Shown here: piece by piece, positions 1 to 8,992 of the stretch
How positions within the stretch are numbered: position 1 is the stretch's first letter
Layout: each line of letters begins with the position of its first letter
Assembly: GCA_035559595.1 (NCBI GenBank)
Contig: DATMBF010000030.1
Span: 62,001 to 126,000 of the forward strand
Origin: DATMBF01 sp035559595
Lineage (GTDB): Bacteria; Bacteroidota; Ignavibacteria; UBA10030
Direction: 5' to 3'
DNA: 64,000 nt
The notes under the pieces: generated by a model
Databases searched by the model: none
The model's input: the letters and a program-made list of their open reading frames with translations, nothing else
What the model was told of the DNA's origin: nothing
Made by a program: the position numbers and the translations under genes

Positions 1-153
1 GTTGCCAACAACATCGAAGGGAACACCATCTGTGCTCTGGGTGATGCGGCCGCGTGGCCGGTGCAGAGCATGATCCGTCGGTTCAGGGATGAATTCGAGC
101 GCCGGGTGAAGCCCGATTCGCGCAAGGTTTCACGCGAAGAAGTGGCTGCATAG
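1..153 (+). CDS. nuoF: NADH-quinone oxidoreductase subunit F, C-terminal end (partial)
   Basis: The window opens inside this gene; only the last 50 codons are present, ending in TAG at 151. The residues read like the NuoF/Nqo1 C-terminus: a [12 protein letters not shown] segment followed by an FRDEFE helix. In the family this region holds a cysteine ligand of the FMN-proximal 4Fe-4S cluster, here the Cys of ICALG. NuoF is the NADH-binding, FMN-carrying subunit of complex I. It is the last gene before a strong terminator, so the peripheral-arm genes end here while nuoJ-N lie about 37 kb downstream. nuoG, nuoH and nuoI are not in the window. Confidence 0.85.
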   Translation, partial: VANNIEGNTICALGDAAAWPVQSMIRRFRDEFERRVKPDSRKVSREEVAA

Positions 154-172
154 CCGGGCCTTAGATGGCTTC

Positions 173-212
173 AAAGACTCGTATGGTGATTCCATACGAG
201 TCTTTTGTTTTC
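173..212 (+). terminator. Rho-independent terminator after nuoF
   Basis: A perfect 14-bp stem (173-186 with 192-205) closes a 5-base loop and is followed by a T-rich run. It sits 20 bases after the nuoF stop, so it ends the upstream nuo operon. Confidence 0.9.
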
Positions 213-327
213 TAGGCAGAGATCGCAATGTTTGAAACTCTCGCTATTGTTTTCTGTATATCTGTATAAATAGAGGCCAAACAGCCTGCAGAACCAGGGG
301 AACATCCGCAAGCTTGGTGTCGTCTAA

Positions 328-987
328 ATGTCCGAATCCGAGAACACATCACAGAGAATGACCGGTCATTCTGTTGCCAGGATATCGCAGGGAGAGATCG
401 TCTCTTCTGCGCCGCTGGAGAGCTACGGATCGTATTCTGACGAGACGCTCATTACCCTTTTTCAACAGGGGGATACTCAAGCGTTCCGTTTTCTCGTTGA
501 GCGACATCGAGAGCGAGTTCGGAATCTTATCTACTCAATGTTTCACGAAGAGGGAATCGTCGATGACCTTACTCAGGAGGTCTTCATCAAGGCCTACGAA
601 GCGCTTCCGGATTTTCGATTTGAGTCTTCGTTTTATACTTGGCTCTATCGAATTGCGGTCAATAAGGGGAGGGATGAGTTACGGAAGCGAAAGATTCGGA
701 GGGTTCTTTCCCTGCAGTCGATCCTTGATGCACCGGATGGAGAGGCAAAGAACAAGATGGTAACCCATCAACAGGAGACGGAAGTCCAGGAGCTGATTGC
801 CAAGGGATTGCAGAAGCTACCGGAAAAATTTCGACTTGCCGTGATCCTGAAGGATATGAATGGATTTTCATACGAAGAGATGGCCGAGGTCATGCAGTGC
901 GAAATTGGCACCGTGAAGTCGAGGCTCTCACGGGGACGATCCATGTTGCGGAGTTTCCTGAAGCCGTTTCTGGAGGAACAACCATGA
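328..987 (+). CDS. ECF-family RNA polymerase sigma factor (RpoE-like)
   Basis: A 219-residue extracytoplasmic-function sigma factor. Region 2 spans roughly residues 40-110, with the DDLTQEVFIKAY helix and the FYTWLYRIAVNKGRDELRKRK promoter-melting segment. Region 4 spans about 155-210, with the helix-turn-helix FSYEEMAEVMQCEIGTVKSR. About 35 residues precede region 2, so Met-11 at 358 is a possible alternative start. The stop overlaps the ATG of the next gene (ATGA), and that gene encodes a membrane protein with an anti-sigma layout. The pair therefore looks like a sigma/anti-sigma signalling unit. The group within the ECF family and its target promoters cannot be told from the sequence. Confidence 0.93.
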   Translation: MSESENTSQRMTGHSVARISQGEIVSSAPLESYGSYSDETLITLFQQGDTQAFRFLVERHRERVRNLIYSMFHEEGIVDDLTQEVFIKAYEALPDFRFESSFYTWLYRIAVNKGRDELRKRKIRRVLSLQSILDAPDGEAKNKMVTHQQETEVQELIAKGLQKLPEKFRLAVILKDMNGFSYEEMAEVMQCEIGTVKSRLSRGRSMLRSFLKPFLEEQP

Positions 988-2387
988 AGGAGATGTCACG
1001 AAATCGATTATCGTACCTTCTGTCGCTTGCGGTTGATGGAGTCTTGAGCGACGAGGAAGCCAACGAGCTGAATGCGTACGTTCACCAACACCCGGAAGCA
1101 AAGAAAGAGCTTGAAGAGCTTCGATCGTTGAAACAGCTTCTTGGTCGGACGAAGCCCATTCAACCCAATCCCTTTCTTTGGACGCGCATTGCACAGCGTC
1201 TCAAGGAGCATGAAGAAGAACGTGAGAATCTTTTGCCGTTCCCGCGCAAGCTTGCTCCCGCCGCAGCAGCGTTCGGCGTGTTGCTCTTTCTGGCGGCAGG
1301 TGTTTTTCTGATTGAAAACAGACCCGCAGTGGAAGAATATCTGTCACAAAAATCCGACCAGGTAAAACAGGCATACGAAGACAATATCCTGAAAGGGTCC
1401 ATTGTTCCTCTCTTGCGTGACCTCGATAATGACAGGATTCTACAGTTTGCGATGTTTGGCTCGCTCCCGCTGGATAAAAAAGAGGAAACTGCCCTGCGCA
1501 TCGACGAGTCATCGCAGTCCGGCTATCGGATTGAGTTGGGGAAGGGGAGGGAGAGTGCGGCGCGTAAAGTGACGATGGAGAAGTTCCTTGCCGAAGTCAA
1601 GCCTACGCCGGTTCAACGGAAAGCCATCGATTCGCTGCTTGATCGGGCCAGGCAGCGAATTGAGACGGCTGTTCTGGTCTCAGGAAATAATGCCCTTGCT
1701 GTTGATCCGGAGCTTCCTCGCTTGAATCGCGTTGTTCTCTCAGGTATTGCAGAGTGTCTCGAACCCTCGCAGCGGGTTCGGCTTGAGCAGTTCCTACAAG
1801 AACACCGTGCTCCCTATGCAATAGAGGTTCGACAGCCTCGGGTTTTGCCGAAGACCCGGACGCTTGAGCGGGGCAAGGCGCCGGAGAAATTCATTGTGAT
1901 TACGCCTGATACGTTTGCGTTTACAACGTTGCCAATAGTGAATGAGGGGTTCGAGCGGGATTTCGTTGCAAAGACAATAACCGAGCGGGAGGGAGAGATT
2001 CGGATTCGTGTTGAGCAACTCACGCGCGAATTTCAACGCCGCCATGCGGAGGTAAAACGCATGGGTGGTGTTCGCGCCCCCCAGGTACAGGTTTGGGGAG
2101 ATGAAGGGACGATCGAAATTCAACTGGAAAGCGCATGGGACCCGATGAAGTTCGATTCCATGCACAGCCTCGTAAAGGCTCGTCGGATTGCTCCAAGAAT
2201 CCCCCGCAGCGTCGAAGTGAGGAGCCCGGCACCTCCGTTCATGCATCCTGAGATGAAAACGGAATCAGACACTCTGGATATCGAACTCTCGCAACAGGAA
2301 GGGGATGTCCAAGTCAAGGTATTCAAAGGAACTCGGCCTAAGGTTGTACAAGCTCCGAAAGCAGCTCAACGAGACACGATTTACTGA
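984..2387 (+). CDS. membrane-spanning anti-sigma factor-like protein
   Basis: 467 residues from the ATG at 984, which overlaps the sigma factor stop. A start at 897 is also open but would lie inside the sigma gene. The first 85 residues resemble an anti-sigma domain (LSYLLSLAVDGVLSDEEANEL, then acidic and basic helices) but have no Cys-His zinc motif. One membrane segment covers about residues 90-111. The remaining 350 residues should lie in the periplasm; they are charged and rich in Arg and Glu, and I recognise no domain in them. Inferred role: it holds the partner sigma factor at the membrane until an envelope signal arrives. The large sensory part is unusual and unassigned. Confidence 0.75.
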   Translation: MKEMSRNRLSYLLSLAVDGVLSDEEANELNAYVHQHPEAKKELEELRSLKQLLGRTKPIQPNPFLWTRIAQRLKEHEEERENLLPFPRKLAPAAAAFGVLLFLAAGVFLIENRPAVEEYLSQKSDQVKQAYEDNILKGSIVPLLRDLDNDRILQFAMFGSLPLDKKEETALRIDESSQSGYRIELGKGRESAARKVTMEKFLAEVKPTPVQRKAIDSLLDRARQRIETAVLVSGNNALAVDPELPRLNRVVLSGIAECLEPSQRVRLEQFLQEHRAPYAIEVRQPRVLPKTRTLERGKAPEKFIVITPDTFAFTTLPIVNEGFERDFVAKTITEREGEIRIRVEQLTREFQRRHAEVKRMGGVRAPQVQVWGDEGTIEIQLESAWDPMKFDSMHSLVKARRIAPRIPRSVEVRSPAPPFMHPEMKTESDTLDIELSQQEGDVQVKVFKGTRPKVVQAPKAAQRDTIY

Positions 2388-2416
2388 TTGTTGTAACCGA
2401 AGCCTCCCTCAGAGAG

Positions 2417-2449
2417 CCCCGACGGGTGTGGTGACTCGTCGGGGTTTTT
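2417..2449 (+). terminator. Rho-independent terminator of the sigma/anti-sigma operon
   Basis: An 11-bp stem with one G-U pair (2417-2427 with 2434-2444), a 6-base loop and a five-T tract, 30 bases after the anti-sigma stop. Confidence 0.9.
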
Positions 2450-2478
2450 GTTTCCATCGGCATGCCAACGCCATTTGT

Positions 2479-2509
2479 TTGCTTTTCCTCGCACGGTTGG
2501 GTATATTCT
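2479..2509 (+). promoter_or_regulatory. promoter for dut (TTG-N20-TATATTCT)
   Basis: TTG at 2479-2481 and TATATTCT at 2502-2509 are separated by exactly 20 bases, as at ten other sites in this window. The start codon at 2523 is only about 13 bases past the -7 element, so the dut message is nearly leaderless. Confidence 0.7.
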
Positions 2510-2522
2510 GCAAACTTTTTCT

Positions 2523-2999
2523 ATGCAATCTCTGAAAATACGCATCGCGCGGATGGGCCAACACAGCTTGGGCCTTCCGTTGCCATCTTACGCGACATCC
2601 GGTTCGGCCGGGATGGATATCTGCGCGGCAGTGCTGAACGATGTTGAGATTCTTCCGGGTGAATCGGCCATCATTCCGGCAGGATTTTCGATTGAACTGC
2701 CGGTAGGATACGAGGCTCAGATTCGACCAAGGAGTGGTCTTGCTGCGAAGCATCGCATCGGCATTCTCAATGCTCCCGGCACCATCGACTCCGATTACCG
2801 AGGCGAGGTGAAGATCATTCTCTCGAATTTTGGCAGGGAGCCGTTTGTTGTGCATCGTGGAGATCGTATAGCGCAGATGGTCATTCAGAAGTTTGAACGA
2901 GCGGATTGGGTAGAGGTGGAAGAGCTCGAACAGACGCAGCGTGGCGCGGGCGGTTTTGGGCACACGGGGACGAACTCCGAGCGAACACACCATGGCTAA
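2523..2999 (+). CDS. dut: deoxyuridine 5'-triphosphate nucleotidohydrolase
   Basis: 158 residues, the normal length for a trimeric dUTPase, which hydrolyses dUTP to dUMP and pyrophosphate to keep uracil out of DNA. The five family motifs are visible: SAGMDICA near the N-terminus, [30 protein letters not shown] with the catalytic Asp and substrate Tyr, RIAQMVI, and the glycine-rich C-terminal arm [10 protein letters not shown] chose ATG 2523 because a promoter -7 element ends at 2509; an upstream ATG at 2448 would precede the promoter. No clear Shine-Dalgarno is seen, which fits a nearly leaderless mRNA. The end overlaps the next gene by 8 bases. Confidence 0.96.
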   Translation: MQSLKIRIARMGQHSLGLPLPSYATSGSAGMDICAAVLNDVEILPGESAIIPAGFSIELPVGYEAQIRPRSGLAAKHRIGILNAPGTIDSDYRGEVKIILSNFGREPFVVHRGDRIAQMVIQKFERADWVEVEELEQTQRGAGGFGHTGTNSERTHHG

Positions 3000-4284
3000 G
3001 CACAGCGCCAAGCGACATCTTCGCCGGTCGAACAAGGATGATTTCGATAATCTCTTCCAGTCGTTGGGGCGATTCGAGATCGTTTTGCTGACGGGAGGAG
3101 TTCTGCTCCTCCTTGTTCTCATCTATACTATTCACACCATCCTTTCCCCGTTCCTTGCGCTTGGCGCTGTCCTGTTTCTTCTTTACCCACTGCGGCGATA
3201 CGCTCTCGCCAAGAATATCATGTCGCTCAGCGTTATCCTTTTTGGTCTCTGGCTTGCCTACACGATTTCCGAAATTCTTGCGCCCTTTGTTCTTTCAATG
3301 CTCTTTTCCTATGTACTGAACCCGGTGGTGAACAAGTGTGAAGGGTGGAGGATTCCGCGCTGGATAACTTCTCTGGTTCTCATTCTGCTTGTTGTCGGTA
3401 TCCTGACGCTGGCGCTGTTCTTCATTCTTCCAATCGCCTTCGGACAGGTCGAAGATATTTTGAATGTCGCTTCGGCAACCCTCGAAGATATGAACAAATG
3501 GTTCTGGCAGTCGGGCATCATGAAAGCATTCGAGCGTTACGGCGTCTCGGCTGAAGAGGCAAAAGCAGCCCTCAGCACGTACATTGTTCCTCGCCTTGAA
3601 GACATTATCAAGAGTACGCTCAGAGGGATGCTCGCTTTTGTCAGCAGCGTTTCCCAGGTTCTTACGCAGATTTTTTACATCATTCTCGTTCCGTTTCTCA
3701 CATTTTATCTGTTGACAGATTTTCCAAAGGTCGTTCATCGATTCAAGATGTTGTTTCCGCACCGCCGGAGGCACAAGGTCGAAGAATTCCTTTCTGAAGC
3801 GGATGCCGTCATCGGTCGATACTTGCGCGGAGCGTTGACCGTCGCATTTCTCCAGGGAGTTCTTGTGGTGGGCCTCTTCAGTGCCTTTCAAATCAAATAT
3901 GCATTGCTTTTAGGTATTCTCGCCGGCGTTCTTGATCTGGTTCCGTACGTCGGCTTAATCATCACGATGGTTATCTCTGCAATCGTTGCCGCGTTCAGCG
4001 AACCTCCTGTTCTTCCAAAAGTTATTTCCGCCATTACGTCGATCGGGATTCTCCACTTGCTTGAAGTGATGCTCCTTGGCCCCCGGATTATTGGTGCAAA
4101 AGTCGGACTTCATCCTCTCCTCATTATTCTCTCCCTTCTTGTGTTCTGGTACTTTCTCGGATTCTTCGGCCTGCTCATCGCCGTGCCAACAACGGCCCTC
4201 ATCATCCTTTCAGTTCGCGAATGGGAGGCGAACCGTCGCGGCATTCCGCTGAAAGAATATCACTCCATCGAAACTGAAGAGTAA
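2992..4284 (+). CDS. AI-2E family transporter (PerM-like)
   Basis: 430 residues with about eight hydrophobic segments and the family pattern: two N-terminal pairs of helices, a polar loop with a [19 protein letters not shown] helix, then [10 protein letters not shown], a [17 protein letters not shown] segment and the C-terminal block [13 protein letters not shown]. Members include the AI-2 exporter TqsA and Na+/H+ antiporters, so the substrate cannot be assigned. ATG 2992 lies inside the last codons of dut, and the stop abuts the next start, so dut, this gene and the methyltransferase form one transcript. Confidence 0.88.
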   Translation: MAKHSAKRHLRRSNKDDFDNLFQSLGRFEIVLLTGGVLLLLVLIYTIHTILSPFLALGAVLFLLYPLRRYALAKNIMSLSVILFGLWLAYTISEILAPFVLSMLFSYVLNPVVNKCEGWRIPRWITSLVLILLVVGILTLALFFILPIAFGQVEDILNVASATLEDMNKWFWQSGIMKAFERYGVSAEEAKAALSTYIVPRLEDIIKSTLRGMLAFVSSVSQVLTQIFYIILVPFLTFYLLTDFPKVVHRFKMLFPHRRRHKVEEFLSEADAVIGRYLRGALTVAFLQGVLVVGLFSAFQIKYALLLGILAGVLDLVPYVGLIITMVISAIVAAFSEPPVLPKVISAITSIGILHLLEVMLLGPRIIGAKVGLHPLLIILSLLVFWYFLGFFGLLIAVPTTALIILSVREWEANRRGIPLKEYHSIETEE

Positions 4285-4968
4285 ATGCCAGGGATTCTGT
4301 ATCTCGTTGCGACTCCGATTGGAAATCCGGAGGATATGACCTTTCGTGCTCTTCGCGTGTTGAAGGAGGTTGACCTTGTTGTGTGCGAAGAACGGAAGGA
4401 GGGGATGCGACTGCTCCATCATTTCAAGATTGAGAAGCCCGTGGAGAGTTTGAATGAGCATAACGAGCGCGCGGCCACATTCAACATTCTCGACCATCTC
4501 CAAAAAGGGAAGAACGTTGCAGTGGTTTCCGATGCGGGAACACCGGTCTTCTCCGATCCCGGCCAATTGCTTGTGGAGAAAGCTCTTGATGCAGGCATTC
4601 GTGTTGTTCCCGTTCCCGGTGCATCGTCGCTGATGCCGGCATTGACGGTTTCGGGATTCCCCATCGACCAGTTCGTGTTCTACGGATTCACGTCTCCCAA
4701 ACGCCCGCGGCGTATTGCGGAACTCCAGCAGTTAAGAAAGGAGCAACGTACGATCGTCTTGATGGACGCACCGTACCGATTGCTTCCGCTGATGAAAGAT
4801 ATTGCCGATGTGTTCGGGGATTCCCGACGGGTTTGCGTGGCCTTTGATCTTACACTGCCGACGGAAGAGATCTTTCGCGGGAGTGGGCCGAGTCTCTACC
4901 GCCGGTTTTTAAAGGAGGACCGAAAAGGAGAGTTTGTTGTGATTATTGAAGGACGATCCTCACGATAA
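4285..4968 (+). CDS. rsmI: RsmI-family SAM-dependent methyltransferase (short form)
   Basis: A tetrapyrrole-methylase-fold enzyme of the RsmI family, which 2'-O-methylates C1402 of 16S rRNA. Visible motifs are LYLVATPIGNPEDMTFRAL at the N-terminus, SLNEHNE, VAVVSDAGTPVFSDPG and VPVPGASSLMPAL. At 227 residues it lacks the C-terminal extension of E. coli RsmI (about 286), and the usual RKLTK-like segment is reduced. Some FCB bacteria carry a short paralogue beside a full RsmI, so this may be that paralogue; the symbol is tentative. Its ATG directly follows the stop of the permease gene. Confidence 0.8.
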   Translation: MPGILYLVATPIGNPEDMTFRALRVLKEVDLVVCEERKEGMRLLHHFKIEKPVESLNEHNERAATFNILDHLQKGKNVAVVSDAGTPVFSDPGQLLVEKALDAGIRVVPVPGASSLMPALTVSGFPIDQFVFYGFTSPKRPRRIAELQQLRKEQRTIVLMDAPYRLLPLMKDIADVFGDSRRVCVAFDLTLPTEEIFRGSGPSLYRRFLKEDRKGEFVVIIEGRSSR

Positions 4969-4990
4969 CAAGTGAATAAACTCCATTCTC

Positions 4991-5536
4991 TTAGGGAAAG
5001 AGCACAGCTGCAGCAATCACTGTCGTCCAGAGACCGTTTTTGTCCCCCTCAGCCGATTGCGTAATATTAAATGTCTTAACGATCTTTCCTGACATTTTGT
5101 AAATCTTCTCTCGCTCGTCCCACGCTGTGCCCGGATCGAATTCTACTCCGAGCGTCGTCGCCAGCATTGTCGCGGCAAGGTCTTCCGCATACTCGCCTGC
5201 CCGCTCATCGGTCTCGCCATAAGGATGGTGTTCAGAAAGATAGCCGTACATGCTGGAGTCGGCAGGCTGCGCCACACCGATCGAGGCGGCGATGAGGCGG
5301 TTCGGCTCATTGGTGGCATTTCGTGCCATGACGCAAAATGTGATTGCCCCGGGTTGGAGGAGTTTGAGTCCTTCTTCGCGTGGTACGCGTTTGCAGTTTG
5401 GCGGGTAGATGCTGGACACCGTGACGATGTTACACTTTTCGATTCCGGCATCCCTCAAGGCAAGCTCGAAGGATTGCAGATAGTCTTTATGTCTTCCAAC
5501 CCCTTTCGTAAAAAACATCTTTGATGGCACGAACAC
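4991..5536 (-). CDS. pdaD: pyruvoyl-dependent arginine decarboxylase
   Basis: 181 residues, the usual size. This proenzyme cleaves itself between two serines to form a catalytic pyruvoyl group; here the pair is Ser41-Ser42 in the motif [10 protein letters not shown]. It decarboxylates arginine to agmatine for polyamine synthesis. Other family marks are [25 protein letters not shown], the proline/arginine-rich loop after the cleavage site, and a C-terminal [14 protein letters not shown]. The start is GTG at 5536, preceded by GGAGATGAG; a second in-frame GTG at 5530 fits the family N-terminus equally well. It stands alone: no agmatinase or spermidine synthase gene is near. Confidence 0.93.
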   Translation of the reverse strand: MFVPSKMFFTKGVGRHKDYLQSFELALRDAGIEKCNIVTVSSIYPPNCKRVPREEGLKLLQPGAITFCVMARNATNEPNRLIAASIGVAQPADSSMYGYLSEHHPYGETDERAGEYAEDLAATMLATTLGVEFDPGTAWDEREKIYKMSGKIVKTFNITQSAEGDKNGLWTTVIAAAVLFP

Positions 5537-5606
5537 GTTCTCATCTCCGACTTTGGTAATGGTTATATGTGAGGGCTACGTCCATCGAACAGCCACCCTA
5601 GAAGAA

Positions 5607-6824
5607 TTAATGTTTCAGAACTTTCAGAAAGCGCCGCTTTCCGACTTTCAGCACGAATTCCTTTTTGTTGGGGATGGGAGCGTTGATGTCTGAGACCCGC
5701 TCACCATCGATCGTCACTCCACCCTGTTCGATGAGCCGGCGGGCGTCGCTCTTTGAGGAAGCCAAACTTGCTGCCGTTAACAATCCCACAATCGATTGTG
5801 CGCCGTTGTCTTTAGGCAGGACAAACTCCTCGATCTTGTCCGGCAACTCTTTCTGAACGAAGATACGGTCGAACTCCTCTTCGGCCTTTTGAGCGGCACC
5901 GGCGTTGTGGTACATCCGAACGAGCGTTCGCGCCAGCAGTCTCTTCAGGTCGCGTGGATTGGCGCTATCATCTGCCAGACTCTTCTTGATCGCCTTCAGT
6001 TCAGCATTGGAGATGTCGGTTGCCAGTTCGAAATACGTAGAGATAAGCTCGTCGGGAATGCGCATCGTTTTGCCGTAGATCTCCTGCGGCGGCTCGTTGA
6101 TACCGATGTAATTGTCGAGCGACTTGCTCATCTTTTCGATCCCGTCAGTGCCGGGGAGGATGGGCATCGTGAGAGCGACCTGCGGTTCAAGCCCGTACTC
6201 GCGCTGGATATCTCTGCCAACGAGCAAGTTGAATTTCTGATCGGTTCCCCCCAGCTCGATATCCGCTTCAATCGCTACGGAATCCATGGCCTGGGCAAGC
6301 GGATACAACAGTTCGTGGATGCTGATCGGCTCGCCAGCTTTGTAGCGCTCGGTGAAATCATCACGCTCAAGCATCCGCGCAAGGGTGTAGCGGCTTGAGA
6401 GCTGGATGACATCGGCAAAACTCATCTTGCTGAGCCATTCGGAGTTGTACTGCATGCGAACGCGCGCTGTGGAGAGAATTTTCGTGGCCTGTTCGAAATA
6501 CGTCTGCCCGTTGCGGCGGGTTTCGTCGAGAGTGAGGGAGGGTCGGGTTTTGCTTTTGCCGGACGGATCGCCGATCATCCCCGTGAAATCTCCGATGATC
6601 AGCACGGCCTGATGACCGAGATCTTGAAATTGTCGGAGTTTTCGGAGAACGACAGAGTGCCCAAGATGAAGATCAGGTCGGCTCGGATCGCAGCCAAGCT
6701 TAACTTTGAGCGGCTTGTTTGTCTGAATGGATCGATCAAGCTTTTTGACCAGGTCCTCTTCGGGAATAATCTCCGCGACTCCCCGCTTGATCAGGTCCAT
6801 TTGTTCATTGAGTGGAGGAAACAA
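5607..6824 (-). CDS. tyrS: tyrosyl-tRNA synthetase
   Basis: A 405-residue class Ic enzyme that charges tRNA-Tyr. The ATP-binding HIGH motif appears as HLGHS near residue 55 and the KMSKS loop is intact near residue 236. The C-terminal 65 residues form an S4-type RNA-binding domain ([17 protein letters not shown]). The N-terminus [24 protein letters not shown] matches the second (TyrZ-like) subfamily, which favours the TTG start at 6824 over ATG 6800. It lies 3 bases after smpB on the same strand and is probably translated from the same message. Confidence 0.96.
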   Translation of the reverse strand: MFPPLNEQMDLIKRGVAEIIPEEDLVKKLDRSIQTNKPLKVKLGCDPSRPDLHLGHSVVLRKLRQFQDLGHQAVLIIGDFTGMIGDPSGKSKTRPSLTLDETRRNGQTYFEQATKILSTARVRMQYNSEWLSKMSFADVIQLSSRYTLARMLERDDFTERYKAGEPISIHELLYPLAQAMDSVAIEADIELGGTDQKFNLLVGRDIQREYGLEPQVALTMPILPGTDGIEKMSKSLDNYIGINEPPQEIYGKTMRIPDELISTYFELATDISNAELKAIKKSLADDSANPRDLKRLLARTLVRMYHNAGAAQKAEEEFDRIFVQKELPDKIEEFVLPKDNGAQSIVGLLTAASLASSKSDARRLIEQGGVTIDGERVSDINAPIPNKKEFVLKVGKRRFLKVLKH

Positions 6825-6827
6825 TTC

Positions 6828-7325
6828 TTATGACAGACTCCTTTTCATTCGTTGTGCAATTTGCCGCTTCGCCTCGCGCTCGGCGATCGCTTCCCGCTTA
6901 TCGAACGAGCGCTTTCCTCGTGCTACAGCGAGCTCGACCTTCGCGTATGGTCCTTTGAAATAGACGGAGAGTGGAACGAGCGTCAAACCTTTTTCCTTTA
7001 CCTTGCCGATGAGTTTGCGGATCTGACTTCGATGGAGCAGAAGTTTCCGCGTTCGTGTCGGCTCGTGATTGCTGATGCCGCCGTGCGAATATGGACTGAT
7101 GTGCATCCCGATCAACCAGACCTCCCCGTTCTTCACGATGGCGTAACTATCCTGAAGATTCGCTTGACCCTGTCGAATCGACTTTACCTCGGTCCCTGTG
7201 AGCGCGATGCCGGCTTCATAGGACTCGAGGATCGAATAATTGTGTCGTGCCTTTCGGTTGGAAACCACCACGCGCGTCTGCGCGTCGGAGCGCTTCCGCG
7301 CGGAGACGGGCTCGTGCTCTGACAT
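6828..7325 (-). CDS. smpB: SsrA-binding protein SmpB
   Basis: 165 residues. SmpB binds tmRNA and brings it to stalled ribosomes for trans-translation. The OB-fold core is clear: SNRKARHNYSILESYEAGIALTG, TEVKSIRQGQANLQDSYA, then MHISPYSHG and the basic C-terminal tail GKRSFDKREAIAEREAKRQI that enters the decoding site. I chose ATG 7325 because the promoter-like -7 element at 7346-7353 rules out starts further upstream, such as 7376. The tmRNA gene itself is not in the window. It is the first gene of a smpB-tyrS transcript. Confidence 0.96.
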   Translation of the reverse strand: MSEHEPVSARKRSDAQTRVVVSNRKARHNYSILESYEAGIALTGTEVKSIRQGQANLQDSYAIVKNGEVWLIGMHISPYSHGGISNHEPTRTRKLLLHRSQIRKLIGKVKEKGLTLVPLSVYFKGPYAKVELAVARGKRSFDKREAIAEREAKRQIAQRMKRSLS

Positions 7326-7345
7326 CCGGTCGAAAAATTTTGGAA

Positions 7346-7376
7346 CTATAATAGGGGAAAAGTGAAAAAGAATCAA
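7346..7376 (-). promoter_or_regulatory. promoter for smpB-tyrS (TTG-N20-TATTATAG)
   Basis: On the minus strand TTG (7374-7376) and TATTATAG (7346-7353) are separated by 20 bases. The -7 hexamer departs from the usual TATATT(T)G, so this is a weaker match than the others. Confidence 0.55.
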
Positions 7377-7508
7377 ATGTAGCGCAGAGGAAAACTGATG
7401 CTCACTGATGGTCGCGGATACAAGTTGAGGAAAGAGTTCATGCGACCACGAGTTGGTAAACGTCCGCTGGTCTGTCAGATTGAGTGGAAGTCGGCCTCAA
7501 TCCGTTGG

Positions 7509-7539
7509 TTGTTTTTTGCGGCAGTTATCGGTATATTCA
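7509..7539 (+). promoter_or_regulatory. promoter for the lpd-lipB-E1-E2-lipA operon
   Basis: TTG at 7509-7511, 20 bases, TATATTCA at 7532-7539. The 272-base divergent gap between smpB and lpd holds this promoter and the smpB promoter; nothing else was recognised in it. Confidence 0.7.
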
Positions 7540-7597
7540 GCAGGTCTTTTCATAGCTCGCGTGCTTCGCAGATCTTGATTAAGATGAAAGGTCATTC

Positions 7598-8992
7598 ATG
7601 GCAGAACGTCAATTCGATGTCACTGTAGTTGGCGGCGGACCCGGCGGATACGTTGCGGCTATTCGTGCGGCGCAACTTGGACTGAACGTTGGACTTGTGG
7701 AAAGAGATCGATTGGGTGGAATTTGTCTGAACTGGGGTTGTATTCCTTCGAAAGCTTTGCTGAAGAGTGCCGAGCTCTACCATACCTTCAAGAAATCTGA
7801 AGAATTCGGCATTTCCCACAAGGACCTGAAGCATGATTGGTCGAAGATTATTAAGCGAAGCAGGGACGTCTCGGATCGGATTACCAAGGGTGTTGAATAC
7901 CTGATGAACAAAAACAAGATCGAGGTGATTCCTGGCTCGGCCAAACTTACGGGCAAGAACTCGATGGAGGTAAGCTCCAACGGCAAGGTTATCCACACCG
8001 TCAAATCCAAAAGCATTATCATTGCCACCGGCGGTAGACCCCGTACGATCCCCGGTGTTGCGATTGATAAGAAAAAGGTCATTTCCAGCACCGAGGCGAT
8101 GATCCTCGAGAAGCAGCCGAAGGATTTGATCGTTATCGGCGGTGGAGCGATCGGTGTGGAGTTTGCCTATTTCTACAATGCTTTCGGAACGAAGGTCACG
8201 ATCGTCGAGATGATGCCGAACATTCTCCCTTTGGAGGACAAAGAGATGGCGAAGATCGTGGAATCTTCATTCAAAAAGTCGGGAATTGAGATTCTTACCA
8301 ACGCCAAGGTGGAGGGTGTCAAGGTTGGAAATGACGTGGAAGTAACCGTTACGAGTCCGGATGGGAAAAAGAGCATCAAAGCTGAGATTGCTCTCATGGC
8401 CATCGGTGTACAAGGGAATTCTGAGAATATCGGCCTCGAGACAGCCGGTGTGCAAGTGGAAAAGGGATTCGTGAAAGTAAATGAGTTCGGGCAGACGAAT
8501 GTTCCGGGTATCTATGCCATTGGAGATGTCAGTGGACCGCCCCTTCTTGCCCACGTCGCGTCGCACGAAGGTATTGTTGCCGCTGAGCATATTGCAGGGA
8601 AGGCCTCGCATGGCATCGACCGAAAGAGTTTCCCAAGTTGCACATACTGCCAGCCGCAAATCGCAAGCATCGGAATGACCGAAGAGGCAGCGTTAGCGGC
8701 GGGATACAAGATCAAAGTGGGGAAATTCCCGTTTCGACCACTTGGCAAAGCCATGGCAATTGGGGAGACAGAAGGTCAAGTGAAACTGATCTTTGACGAG
8801 AAATATGGTGAGCTTCTTGGCGCCCATATCGTTGGCTCTGAAGCAACGGAACTCATTGCTGAACTGGTCACGGCAAAATCCCTCGAAACGACATACGAGG
8901 AGATCTGGCGAACCATGCACGCGCACCCGACGCTCTCCGAGGCAGTAATGGAGGCAGCCGGAAATGCGTACGGTGTTGCCATTCACCTATGA
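7598..8992 (+). CDS. lpdA: dihydrolipoamide dehydrogenase (E3)
   Basis: A 464-residue flavoprotein disulfide reductase that reoxidises dihydrolipoyl groups with NAD+. Visible are the FAD-binding GGGPGGYVAAIRAAQLG, the redox-active disulfide in GGICLNWGCIPSKALL, the NAD-binding GGGAIGVEFAYFYNAFG, the second FAD contact GIYAIGDV, and the C-terminal His-Glu pair HAHPTLSEAVMEA. It leads an operon with octanoyltransferase, E1, E2 and lipoyl synthase, so it serves the 2-oxo acid dehydrogenase encoded beside it. Its stop overlaps the lipB start. Confidence 0.97.
   Translation: MAERQFDVTVVGGGPGGYVAAIRAAQLGLNVGLVERDRLGGICLNWGCIPSKALLKSAELYHTFKKSEEFGISHKDLKHDWSKIIKRSRDVSDRITKGVEYLMNKNKIEVIPGSAKLTGKNSMEVSSNGKVIHTVKSKSIIIATGGRPRTIPGVAIDKKKVISSTEAMILEKQPKDLIVIGGGAIGVEFAYFYNAFGTKVTIVEMMPNILPLEDKEMAKIVESSFKKSGIEILTNAKVEGVKVGNDVEVTVTSPDGKKSIKAEIALMAIGVQGNSENIGLETAGVQVEKGFVKVNEFGQTNVPGIYAIGDVSGPPLLAHVASHEGIVAAEHIAGKASHGIDRKSFPSCTYCQPQIASIGMTEEAALAAGYKIKVGKFPFRPLGKAMAIGETEGQVKLIFDEKYGELLGAHIVGSEATELIAELVTAKSLETTYEEIWRTMHAHPTLSEAVMEAAGNAYGVAIHL

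Noticed and set aside
897..987. Anti-sigma start at 897
   Set aside because: This start lies inside sigma region 4. The ATG at 984, overlapping the sigma stop, gives the family-like N-terminus.
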